Shown here in pieces: positions 23,282-30,512 of a DNA stretch of 44,341 nt (within the stretch, counting starts at the first letter, position 1; each line of letters begins with the position of its first letter). A program made the translations under genes and the position numbers. The stretch spans positions 1-44,341 of the forward strand of contig CAYFUR010000019.1 of the NCBI GenBank assembly GCA_964346275.1. Reading direction: 5' to 3'. This DNA comes from CAYFUR01 sp964346275 (GTDB taxonomy: Bacteria; Sumerlaeota; Sumerlaeia; SLMS01). The notes under the pieces were generated by a model. That model worked only from the letters and a program-made list of their open reading frames with translations. It ran no database searches and had not been told where the DNA came from.

Positions 23282-25045
23282 TCAAAGGGGAGCTTTTTCT
23301 TCCGTCAGCAGGTCTTCAATAATCCTGCGGACACGTGGTTCGCTGGCAAGACGTTCTTCCGCCTCGGAAAGAGTAAACTTCCTGGTCGCCAACAGAATTG
23401 CCAGCGGAATGACCTTCGACCGCTTGAGCGCATCGGAAATATAAGCGGCAATTGACGTCTTCTCCAGGGCCTCTTCCGTCGGCTCGTCGCGGAACACCGC
23501 CTGGTAAAGGGCCCGGCGCGCCTCTTCCACCGAGACGCCCAATAACCGCGTGATCAGGTTGATGGAACGGTAGTAGAGCTTGTTGTTGGAGATACGCAGG
23601 TCGATCATGACATTGCCGTAAACTTTCCCCGCCATGATGTGGGCGCCGGTCGTCAGGGCGTTCAGGCAAATCTTCAGCGCCTGCTCCGCTTCGTTGTTCA
23701 GTTTGGGATGCAGGCCAAGGCGCGGAAGCTTGACCACACAATGGGCTTCCACCTTTTCGGGCAATTCCGTGGCCTTTGGCTTTTCATCCGTGATGAGGAT
23801 CAGAGCCGTGTGGGCCTTGTTTTTTGCCGCGGCGGCCAACAGGCGCCGGGTGTTTTCGCCCACCTTGCCCACGGCGATGGCCACCACCAGGTCCCCTTTT
23901 TCAATCTCCGGCAGCACCTGGTTTTCGAAATAATCGTGGTCAATTTCGTAGGCTTTGCCGCGCTTTTTCATCGCAGCATTGTCGTGCCCATACATCTCCC
24001 AACCTTCGAGGACATAGCCACGCACGTCGTAGAGGTCGGCACCGAAAGTGGGCGGGCATTCGGAGGCGTCGATGACACCGAGAATTGCCGCCGTCCCGCG
24101 GCCGAGATAGTGAATCCGGCCCGCGGAGCGCAGGGCCGTTCCGCCCAGGCGGATCAATGAAGCCAGCCCGTCGATCTCGAGATAAGCGGCCTGAATCGCT
24201 TCGCGGTAATGGCCGAGGATATCCAGGATCACACTTCGCAGCGGCAGCAGGTTGTCTTCGGAGATGTCTTGTTTTTCAGGCCCAGTGCGTTTTTCGTTGT
24301 CGAGAATCTCGAGCGCCACGCCAAAGGCCGTGTCCATGAGGATTTTTGTCGTGCTGCCTCCCTTCATCCGCGTCGACCCCGTAATCGGCTCGGGACCGTA
24401 GACGGGATTCAGGAGAAGGAAACGATCGCTCTCCAGAGCTGCATCCAGCACGTCCTTCACTGTCATATGCCAGCCCTCGACCTCCACATCCCGGGCACCC
24501 GAGGCGGGATTGAAACCAAGGACGATGGAATGGAAGCTCTTGTTTCCACCGACGTAGTCGAGCTGGGCAGCCACGTAGGGCGCCGAGAGCCCGCAGGTAA
24601 TCCCGACATACAGGCCTTGCTCCGTCTCTTCGCCGAGAACCTTCTTCAGGTCCTTGACGGCGAGTTCCGGGTCGTCCTCCGCGGATTCCTGGGCCTGGAT
24701 CAGGGCAGGTTCTCCCCCGGCGATCAGGCCTTTGAAGACCTCTGGCAGGCCGCGATCGCGCAAGACACGATTGTATTCCAGGGCGAGAATATGCGCCAGG
24801 CGGCCGCTGGTGCCCGCGCCGCTGAATACAATGGAACTCTTCGGATTGGCGAGATGGCGCGAGAAAAGCCAGCCCGCGTGGGCCAGTTTCTCGAGGATTT
24901 CCTCGTCCATGAGGGAAGCCCATTGCTGCCAGCCGGAAAAGAGCTGGGCGTCGGACTGGCGAAGCAGGCGGGCGATGCCGACGGGGTCCGCCACGTCGAT
25001 GTTTTCTGTCAGCGGGTTGATGCTTTCGGTAATGTAGGGGTTCAT
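23282..25045 (-). CDS. Double-SIS MurQ/GCKR-like protein (putative MurNAc 6-phosphate etherase)
   Basis: A 587-residue protein with two SIS domains, about twice the length of MurQ (about 300) and close to animal glucokinase regulatory protein (about 625). SIS1 has GAGTSGR (76-82). Glu90 in ALEYNR and Glu123 in SAEDDP align with the two catalytic glutamates of MurQ, and TGSTRMKGGSTTK is a conserved substrate loop. SIS2 has GRGTAAILGVIDASECPPTFGADL, a second MurQ-like copy, and a C-terminal block (AGKVYGNVMIDLRISNNKL) matching the MurQ end. MurQ cleaves the lactyl ether of MurNAc 6-phosphate in peptidoglycan recycling. GCKR-like double proteins may instead be sugar-phosphate sensors. The start at ATG 25045 is preferred over GTG 25051; neither has a clear Shine-Dalgarno. 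Confidence 0.85.
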   Translation of the reverse strand: MNPYITESINPLTENIDVADPVGIARLLRQSDAQLFSGWQQWASLMDEEILEKLAHAGWLFSRHLANPKSSIVFSGAGTSGRLAHILALEYNRVLRDRGLPEVFKGLIAGGEPALIQAQESAEDDPELAVKDLKKVLGEETEQGLYVGITCGLSAPYVAAQLDYVGGNKSFHSIVLGFNPASGARDVEVEGWHMTVKDVLDAALESDRFLLLNPVYGPEPITGSTRMKGGSTTKILMDTAFGVALEILDNEKRTGPEKQDISEDNLLPLRSVILDILGHYREAIQAAYLEIDGLASLIRLGGTALRSAGRIHYLGRGTAAILGVIDASECPPTFGADLYDVRGYVLEGWEMYGHDNAAMKKRGKAYEIDHDYFENQVLPEIEKGDLVVAIAVGKVGENTRRLLAAAAKNKAHTALILITDEKPKATELPEKVEAHCVVKLPRLGLHPKLNNEAEQALKICLNALTTGAHIMAGKVYGNVMIDLRISNNKLYYRSINLITRLLGVSVEEARRALYQAVFRDEPTEEALEKTSIAAYISDALKRSKVIPLAILLATRKFTLSEAEERLASEPRVRRIIEDLLTEEKAPL

Positions 25046-25089
25046 GGTCACTTGGGGAGGCGTTTGTTCAACGCGGGATTCACAAAGGA

Positions 25090-25144
25090 TAAAAAAAGAA
25101 AGAGAAAGAGCGCCTTTCCCTCCTGATATAAGAGGAAAAGGCGC
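25090..25144 (-). terminator. Terminator of the ribosomal protein cluster
   Basis: On the minus strand a stem of about 12 bp (GCGCCTTTTCCTC with GAGGGAAAGGCGC, one mismatch; 25144-25132 with 25122-25110) around ATATCAG-type loop sequence is followed by a long T-rich tract (CTCTTTCTCTTTCTTTTTTT). It lies 62 bases past the rplQ stop and ends the tuf-S10-spc-alpha string. Confidence 0.9.
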
Positions 25145-25205
25145 CCGGAGAAATCAGAAACTGAGGAGCGGAGGACCAAAAGAAATCGGCCCGGGAGCGG
25201 CCACG

Positions 25206-25595
25206 TCAGCCCGCCGCTTCCACCGGTTCTTCGCTCTCGCTGCGTTCAACGAACTCGATGAACGCCATTTCCGCTCCGTCGCCGGCGCGGCGGCGCGTCC
25301 GGATCACGCGGGTATACCCGCCCGGACGTTCGGAAAAACGAGGGCCGAGAACCTCGAAGACCTTGTGCACGGCCTTCTTGTCCTGCAGGCGCTGGAACGC
25401 CTGGCGGCGATGATGAACGGTGCCCTTTTTTCCCAGAGTAACGATGCTTTCGACGAAACTCTGGAGCGTGCGCGCCTTCACCGCCGTTGTTTCAATACGC
25501 TCGTGCTCGATCAACGAGCGCGAAAGATTACGAAGCGTCGCGATCCGGTGGCCGGTCGGACGATTCATACGGGTGCGATGCTTTCTGTGCCTCAC
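25206..25595 (-). CDS. rplQ: 50S ribosomal protein L17
   Basis: This 129-residue protein is typical L17, located near the peptide exit tunnel. It begins MRHRKHRTRMNRPTGHRIA and has TLRNLSRSLIEHERIETT and YTRVIRTRRRAGDGAEMAFIEF, the family core. The tail adds a short acidic stretch (ESEEPVEAAG). It starts at GTG with GGATAGG upstream. It is the last gene of the alpha operon, 48 bases after rpoA. Confidence 0.98.
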   Translation of the reverse strand: MRHRKHRTRMNRPTGHRIATLRNLSRSLIEHERIETTAVKARTLQSFVESIVTLGKKGTVHHRRQAFQRLQDKKAVHKVFEVLGPRFSERPGGYTRVIRTRRRAGDGAEMAFIEFVERSESEEPVEAAG

Positions 25596-25643
25596 GATAC
25601 CTATCCTGCTCTCGGGAATTGGCCTGCTTGCGGGGCAGGGGAG

Positions 25644-26666
25644 TTACTTCTCATCTCCGGCGGGGATTGGAATACCCCGCTCGTCCAGCTTCATGTTAAA
25701 GCCTAGTCCCATGTCCTTGAGAATCGCTTTGATCTCCGACAGGGACTTGCGGCCAAAGTTGCGATACTTCAGCATCTCGCTCTCGGACTTCTGAACGAGA
25801 TCGCGGATCGTCTTGATCTGGGCTGCTTCCAAACAGTTGAACGAACGAACGGAAAGCTCCAGTTCCTCGATCGACTTATCCAGCAGGCGCTGGATATCGC
25901 TGTCCGCCGCGCCTTCGACGCCTTCCCCTTCCGCTCCGGAGACGCTGCTCGCCTGCTGGTCTTCCACGCGGATAAACAAGTCCAGGTGGTCGCGCAGAAT
26001 CTTCGCGGCGTAACTCACCGCTTCTTCCGGGCGAACAGACCCGTTGGTGGTCACTTCGAGTACCAGACGATCATAGTCCGTCCGCTGGCCGACACGCGCA
26101 TCGCTGACCTTGTAGGCCACCTGGCGCACCGGAGAGAAGACCGCGTCGATGGGGATGATGCCGATGTCTTCTTCGTCTTCCATGGGGCCATAAACGGCGG
26201 GCTGATAACCCCGCCCCTGGGCCACCAGAACCTCCATGCGAAGCGTTCCGCTTTCGCTGAGGTTGGCCAGCGGCTGGTCGGGGTTCAGAATCTGCACGTG
26301 CTCGGGCAGTTCGAAGTCCGCGGCCGTGACGAGGCCAGGGCCCGACTTCTCGAGAAAAATTGTCGCCTTCCCATGCACGCCGTCCATTTTGAAGACGACC
26401 TGCTTGAGATTCAGGATGACGTCGTTGACGTCTTCCTTGGCGCCAGGGACGCCCATGAATTCATGGGCAATGCCTTCAAAGCGCACGCTGGTGGCTGCGG
26501 CCCCCTGGATCGAGGAGAGCAGCACGCGGCGCAACGAATTTCCAATGGTGTTGCCGAAGCCACGCTCGAAGGGCTCGGCAGTGAAGCGGCCATACGTTTC
26601 AGACAGCGTCACCTGGTCGGGAACCAGACGGGAGGGGCGAATGAGCGGTTTCAGTTCAAGCTCCAT
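25644..26666 (-). CDS. rpoA: RNA polymerase alpha subunit
   Basis: The 340-residue alpha subunit dimerises to nucleate RNA polymerase assembly. The N-terminal domain has GFGNTIGNSLRRVLLSSIQGAA, AHEFMGVPGAKEDVNDVILNLK and IIPIDAVFSPVRQVAYKV, all standard. The linker is rich in Glu, Gly and Ser. The C-terminal domain (about 265-330) with ELSVRSFNCLEAAQIKTI and YRNFGRKSLSEIKAILKDMGLGF binds UP elements and activators. AAGGAG lies 13 bases before the ATG. It is flanked by rpsD and rplQ as in most bacteria. Confidence 0.99.
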   Translation of the reverse strand: MELELKPLIRPSRLVPDQVTLSETYGRFTAEPFERGFGNTIGNSLRRVLLSSIQGAAATSVRFEGIAHEFMGVPGAKEDVNDVILNLKQVVFKMDGVHGKATIFLEKSGPGLVTAADFELPEHVQILNPDQPLANLSESGTLRMEVLVAQGRGYQPAVYGPMEDEEDIGIIPIDAVFSPVRQVAYKVSDARVGQRTDYDRLVLEVTTNGSVRPEEAVSYAAKILRDHLDLFIRVEDQQASSVSGAEGEGVEGAADSDIQRLLDKSIEELELSVRSFNCLEAAQIKTIRDLVQKSESEMLKYRNFGRKSLSEIKAILKDMGLGFNMKLDERGIPIPAGDEK

Positions 26667-26773
26667 GTATCGGAGAAACTCCTTCCATAATTAGGCGAAA
26701 AACCTTGCTGGGTTGGTGGAGAAGCAAGACCCGTGGCAGGCGGTGAAAGCGGCTTGCCAGGGTCCGTAACGGA

Positions 26774-27406
26774 TTAGCGCGAGTAAAGCTCCACAACCAG
26801 CTGTTCCCGGACATCGATGTCGTCGAGATCCTCCCGCGAAGGGACGTTTACGAACTTCGCTTCTTTCGTGTCGGGGTTGAAATCGATGAAAGGCTTGCGG
26901 CCGCCGCGGCGCTCGATCAAGTCCAGCGCTTCTTTGACCGGCTTCAGTTCCTTCGCTTTCTCCGCCACGGAAACCACATCGCCCGGCTTAACCCGGTAAG
27001 AGGGAATATTGACCCGCTCGCCGTTCACCAGGATGTGTTTGTGGCCGACAAGCTGGCGGGCCTGGCGGCGAGTGGAGGCAAAGCCAGAGCGATAAACCAC
27101 GTTATCGAGGCGCGACTCGAGAAGCTGGAGGAGCACGGTGCCCGTCACGCCCTTGTAGCGCACGGCCGTGGCATAGTAGCGGCGGAACTGGCGCTCGAGG
27201 ACGCCATAGATCGCCTTCAAGGCCTGCTTCTCACGGAGCTGTACCCCGTAGGTGGACAACTTGCCGCGGGTCTGGCCATGCTGGCCCGGAGGGAAATTCC
27301 GCCGGTCGATGGCTGCCTTGCCATTCGCCTCGCGCTCCCCCTTGAGGTGGAGCTTCTTGCCGAGGCGGCGTTCGATTCTGCTGACGGGGCCGATGTAACG
27401 AGCCAC
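26774..27406 (-). CDS. rpsD: 30S ribosomal protein S4
   Basis: The 210-residue S4 is a primary 16S rRNA binder and 30S assembly initiator. It has MARYIGPVSRIERRLG at the start, FPPGQHGQ, and the S4 RNA-binding domain (about 98-160) with SRLDNVVYRSGFASTRRQARQLV and HKHILVNGERVNIPSYRVKPGD. The N-terminus lacks the zinc-binding Cys cluster, so it is the Zn-independent form. In many bacteria S4 represses its own operon, but I see no specific operator here. Confidence 0.99.
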   Translation of the reverse strand: MARYIGPVSRIERRLGKKLHLKGEREANGKAAIDRRNFPPGQHGQTRGKLSTYGVQLREKQALKAIYGVLERQFRRYYATAVRYKGVTGTVLLQLLESRLDNVVYRSGFASTRRQARQLVGHKHILVNGERVNIPSYRVKPGDVVSVAEKAKELKPVKEALDLIERRGGRKPFIDFNPDTKEAKFVNVPSREDLDDIDVREQLVVELYSR

Positions 27407-27440
27407 TTTCGATGATCCTCTCTTCTTCGATGGTTAGGGG

Positions 27441-27836
27441 TTAGACGCGCCGGCGTTTCGGCGGCCGGCAGCCGTTATGCGGCAACGGCGTGACGTCGGT
27501 AATTGTCAAAATCCGAATCCCCTGCGCCTGGAGCGAGCGAATGGAACTCTCGCGGCCGGGGCCGGGGCCTTTCACGTGAACGTCGACTGATGTCACGCCA
27601 TTATCGCGTGCCACACGGCCCGCGGACTCGGCGGCCTGGCCCGCGGCGAAGGGGGTCGACTTGCGCGAGCCCTTGAAGCCCACTGATCCCGCCGAGGCCC
27701 AGCTGATGGTGTTTCCCGCCGGGTCGGCGATGGTAATAATCGTGTTATTGAACGTGGCGTGCAGATGCACCACCGCGTGGGCAATATTCTTCCTGGCCTT
27801 TCGTTTCGTCTGGCCTTTTGTGCCTTTCTTAGCCAT
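27441..27836 (-). CDS. rpsK: 30S ribosomal protein S11
   Basis: The 131-residue S11 lines the mRNA exit region of the 30S platform. It carries AHLHATFNNTI-type sequence (VVHLHATFNNTIITIAD), VGFKGSRKSTPFAAGQAAE, and the C-terminal ITDVTPLPHNGCRPPKRRRV. ATG at 27836 is chosen over TTG 27845 because AGGAGAG sits 9 bases upstream and the chain then begins MAKKGTKGQ, as usual. Confidence 0.98.
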   Translation of the reverse strand: MAKKGTKGQTKRKARKNIAHAVVHLHATFNNTIITIADPAGNTISWASAGSVGFKGSRKSTPFAAGQAAESAGRVARDNGVTSVDVHVKGPGPGRESSIRSLQAQGIRILTITDVTPLPHNGCRPPKRRRV

Positions 27837-27855
27837 TCCCGGCAACTCTCCTATA

Positions 27856-27885
27856 TCAGGGTGCGGTTAATCAGGGTGCGGTTAA
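27856..27885. repeat. Perfect 15-bp tandem duplication between rpsM and rpsK
   Basis: TCAGGGTGCGGTTAA occurs twice back to back (27856-27870 and 27871-27885), just upstream of the rpsK Shine-Dalgarno on the minus strand. Next to it, on the rpsM side, CTCCC (27888-27892) can pair with GGGAG (27898-27902) and is followed on the minus strand by TTTT, giving a weak attenuator-like hairpin. The duplication looks recent because it is exact. Confidence 0.9.
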
Positions 27886-27906
27886 AACTCCCGCGGGGGG
27901 AGCAAT

Positions 27907-28275
27907 TCAGGACTTCTTCTTTCCGACGGTCTTGATCGGGCCCTTGCGCGTGCGGGCGTTAGTCGAGGTGCGCTGGCCCCGGACGGGCAAGCCACGCCGG
28001 TGGCGCAGGCCCCGGTAACAGCCAATGTCCATCAGACGCTTGATGTTCTGGCTGACTTCCCGGCGCAGATCGCCCTCGACTTTATACTGTGAGGCGATGA
28101 TCTGCGAAATGCGGGTGATTTCTTCTTCATTGAGATCCTTGGTGCGAACGGTCGGATCGATGTTCGCCTCTTTCAGGATCTTGCGCGCATTGGTCGGACC
28201 GATGCCGTAAATATACGGCAAGGCGAACTCGATGCGCTTTTCGCGGGGCAGGTCAATACCGGCAATGCGAGCCAC
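27907..28275 (-). CDS. rpsM: 30S ribosomal protein S13
   Basis: The 122-residue S13 sits in the 30S head and contacts the P-site tRNA and L5. It has MARIAGIDLPREKRIEFALPYI, YGIGPTNARKIL, and the basic C-terminus GLRHRRGLPVRGQRTSTNARTRKG. The start is GTG 28275 with AAGGAG 7 bases upstream; that Shine-Dalgarno immediately follows the rpmJ stop. The spacing fits coupled translation. Confidence 0.99.
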   Translation of the reverse strand: MARIAGIDLPREKRIEFALPYIYGIGPTNARKILKEANIDPTVRTKDLNEEEITRISQIIASQYKVEGDLRREVSQNIKRLMDIGCYRGLRHRRGLPVRGQRTSTNARTRKGPIKTVGKKKS

Positions 28276-28290
28276 GTTTCTTCTCCTTTA

Positions 28291-28404
28291 TTATCCCTGG
28301 CGCTGCTTGTGGCGCGGGTTCTCGCAAATGACGCGAATCACGCCGCGGCGGCGGATGATACGGCACTTGCTGCACATTTTCTTTACCGAAGCACGAACTT
28401 TCAT
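28291..28404 (-). CDS. rpmJ: 50S ribosomal protein L36
   Basis: A 37-residue protein found by reading the minus strand between infA and rpsM. It starts MKVRASVKKMCSKCRIIRRR and ends NPRHKQRQG. Its CxxC plus later Cys and His (C-x2-C-x12-C-x4-H) is the zinc-ribbon (C+) form of L36. Its position next to rpsM is conserved in bacteria. Confidence 0.97.
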   Translation of the reverse strand: MKVRASVKKMCSKCRIIRRRGVIRVICENPRHKQRQG

Positions 28405-28539
28405 GGGACTGGCATCCTCTCTTCTCGTCAACGCCGGTGCCTTCTGGCTTGCCGGCTGATCTATCCGCTCCCCCGGAGCCCTGGGGCTCCCCCAATCGTC
28501 CGGAGGTTTTTCTGTCTTCTTTCGTCCGATCGTTGCCGA

Positions 28540-28761
28540 TCAGTTCTTGTTACGGTAAACGATGCGGCCGCGTGACAAATCGTAAGGCGACAATTCCACA
28601 GTCACTTTATCGCCGGGCAGAATGCGAATAAAATGCATGCGCATCTTGCCGGAAATGTGAGCGAGAATTTCCATGCCGTTCTGAAGCTCGACCCGAAACA
28701 TCGCGTTGGGCAGCTTCTCGGAAACAACGCCTTCGACTTCGATTCCTTTTTCTTTAGCCAT
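28540..28761 (-). CDS. infA: Translation initiation factor IF-1
   Basis: The 73-residue S1-like OB-fold protein occupies the A site of the 30S during initiation. It has MAKEKGIEVEGVVSEKLPNA, MFRVELQNGMEILAHISGKMRM and VTVELSPYDLSRGRIVYR, matching IF-1 over its whole length. The AAAAGAGG just before the ATG is only 2 bases away, closer than usual. A longer reading with a TTG-type start at 28848 is not supported. A 135-base gap separates it from rpmJ. Confidence 0.98.
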   Translation of the reverse strand: MAKEKGIEVEGVVSEKLPNAMFRVELQNGMEILAHISGKMRMHFIRILPGDKVTVELSPYDLSRGRIVYRNKN

Positions 28762-28825
28762 ATCCTCTTTTCGCTTGTTCTTCTGCGCATGACGCCGGAC
28801 AGGCGAAACGCGACCGCAATTACTG

Positions 28826-28855
28826 AGTGTGTCAAACTGCCTTGCCACCCGTCAA
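28826..28855 (-). promoter_or_regulatory. Candidate internal promoter ahead of infA
   Basis: In the 147-base gap between map and infA the minus strand has TTGACG (28855-28850) and, 18 bases on, CACACT (28831-28826). The -35 box matches 5 of 6, the -10 only 3 of 6. An extra promoter here would uncouple infA-rpmJ-rpsM-K-D-rpoA-rplQ from the upstream spc part. Confidence 0.33.
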
Positions 28856-28908
28856 GCCCGAAAGTCACAGAAGTTCGCGACAATTCCCGGGCCAGAACGA
28901 GCCCTGCT

Positions 28909-29730
28909 TCAACCCCCCGCCGCTTGCTTCGCGGCGTATTCTTCCAGGTCCGGATCCATCGTCAGAATCTCCACCCCTTGATCCGTGATGGCCACCGTGT
29001 GCTCGAAGTGAGCCGCCAGCGACCGGTCCTTCGTCACCACGGTCCACCCGTCCTCCAACTCTTCCGTCTCGCCGGTTCCCACGCCGACCATTGGCTCGAT
29101 GGCAATGGTCAGGCCGTTTGGGATGCGTTTTCCCCGCTCGCGCGAGGTGTTGTAAACCTTTGGCTCTTCATGGAGTTCCCGGCCGATTCCGTGGCCTGTG
29201 TACTCCTCGATACAGTGAAAGCCAGCCTCGTAAACGACTTTTTCCACGGCGGAGCCGATGTCACCCACCCGGCCGCCGACGCGCGCGGCCTCGATCCCGG
29301 CATAGAGGGAGTCGCGCGTCGCACGCAGCAGGCGCTGGCTTTCCTCGCTGATCTCCCCCACCCCCACCGTATAGGCGGTGTCGGCGTAAAAGCCGTCGAT
29401 AATCAGGCCGCAATCAATGGTGACCAAGTCGCCCTGTTTCAATTTCCGCCGGCCCGGAACGCCATGCACGATCTCCTCGTTGATGGAGATGCACAGCGTG
29501 TTTGGAAAATCATAGAGCCCGAGGAATCCTGGGACAGCCTTCGCCTCGCGAATGCGGCTGTAGGCGATTTTGTCCAACTCCAGCGTGGCCACGCCTTCCT
29601 CGGCGGCATCCACGACTTCGTGAATAATGCGCTGGAGCAAATGCCCGGCGCGGCGCATAATAGCAAGTTCATCTGGACTCTTGAGATAGAGACCCGGTTT
29701 CTTGTCTTTTTTCTGTCCGAACAGGTTCAT
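28909..29730 (-). CDS. map: Methionine aminopeptidase, type Ia
   Basis: This metalloenzyme removes N-terminal Met from nascent proteins. The 273-residue protein is the short type I without the zinc-finger extension. The metal ligands are visible: DCGLIIDGFYADTA (two Asp), GHGIGRELHEEP (His), IAIEPM (Glu) and HFEHTVAIT (Glu). A basic 17-residue leader (MNLFGQKKDKKPGLYLK) precedes the core. It starts 12 bases after adk, the usual pairing in secY-adk-map-infA clusters. Confidence 0.98.
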   Translation of the reverse strand: MNLFGQKKDKKPGLYLKSPDELAIMRRAGHLLQRIIHEVVDAAEEGVATLELDKIAYSRIREAKAVPGFLGLYDFPNTLCISINEEIVHGVPGRRKLKQGDLVTIDCGLIIDGFYADTAYTVGVGEISEESQRLLRATRDSLYAGIEAARVGGRVGDIGSAVEKVVYEAGFHCIEEYTGHGIGRELHEEPKVYNTSRERGKRIPNGLTIAIEPMVGVGTGETEELEDGWTVVTKDRSLAAHFEHTVAITDQGVEILTMDPDLEEYAAKQAAGG

Positions 29731-29742
29731 GGGTTCAAGCGC

Positions 29743-30396
29743 CTAGTAGTTCTCTTCAATAACCCGGCAAATTTTCTGAAACACCTCGTCGGCGCCGCCG
29801 GTGGCGTCGATGGTGTAGAGTTGGCCGTGTTCCCGGTAATGCTCGAGCACGGGCGAACACTGGCCGTGATAAACGCGGAGCCGCTCGCGGACGGTTTCCG
29901 GGCTGTCGTCCACCCGCTTTGTGAGCGGTCCGGCACAATTATCACAAAGGCCGGCCTGGCGCGTCGGCCAGAAGTAGATATTGTAGGTTGCGCCGCAGGA
30001 ACCGCAAATCCGCCGCCCGGTGAGCCGGAGGATCAGTGTCTCTTCTGGCACCTCGAGGTTGATCACCGCGGCATCGGGGAGATCAAATTCCTCGCACAAC
30101 ATCTCGAGCCGCTTCACCTGCTCCAGCGTCCGGGGATAGCCATCGAAAAGAAAGCTCGCCGTTTTCGAACGCAGGGGCCGGATAATGTCGCGGAGCAGAT
30201 CCGTCACCAAATCGTCGCCGACCAGTTCGCCGGATTCCATGATCTGCTGTGCGCGCAGGCCCACTTCCGTTTTATTCCGAATCGCCGTCCTCAACGCATC
30301 GCCCGTGGAAATATGCGTCATCCGGTACTTCGCCACAATACGCTCGGACTGCGTGCCTTTCCCGGAGCCTGGTGGGCCAAAAAGAATCAGATTCAA
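29743..30396 (-). CDS. adk: Adenylate kinase
   Basis: Adk interconverts ATP + AMP and 2 ADP. The 217-residue protein has the P-loop GPPGSGKGTQ (7-16), the AMP-binding HISTGDALR, LFDGYPRTLEQ, and a long LID domain with CGSC and CDNC, four Cys that bind zinc (the Gram-positive-like Zn lid). RRICGSCGATYNIYF is typical. It follows secY, separated by 116 bases with a hairpin. Confidence 0.99.
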   Translation of the reverse strand: MNLILFGPPGSGKGTQSERIVAKYRMTHISTGDALRTAIRNKTEVGLRAQQIMESGELVGDDLVTDLLRDIIRPLRSKTASFLFDGYPRTLEQVKRLEMLCEEFDLPDAAVINLEVPEETLILRLTGRRICGSCGATYNIYFWPTRQAGLCDNCAGPLTKRVDDSPETVRERLRVYHGQCSPVLEHYREHGQLYTIDATGGADEVFQKICRVIEENY

Positions 30397-30442
30397 CGCA
30401 AGCTCGCTCCCAGGTTAAGGCGTTCTACCATCCGAATGAAAC

Positions 30443-30482
30443 GGGCGGATCAGGAGCGCCGGCTTCTCTCCTCTGTCCGCCC
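30443..30482 (-). other. Long intergenic hairpin between secY and adk
   Basis: GGGCGGA (30443-30449) pairs with TCCGCCC (30476-30482), extended imperfectly by CAGG and TCTG further in. On the transcript it is followed by GTTTCATT, not a real T-run. It could be an RNA processing site or partial attenuator that tunes secY against adk/map. Confidence 0.5.
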
Positions 30483-30512
30483 GATCAAATCCTTCTCATC
30501 TGGCTCCCCGCG

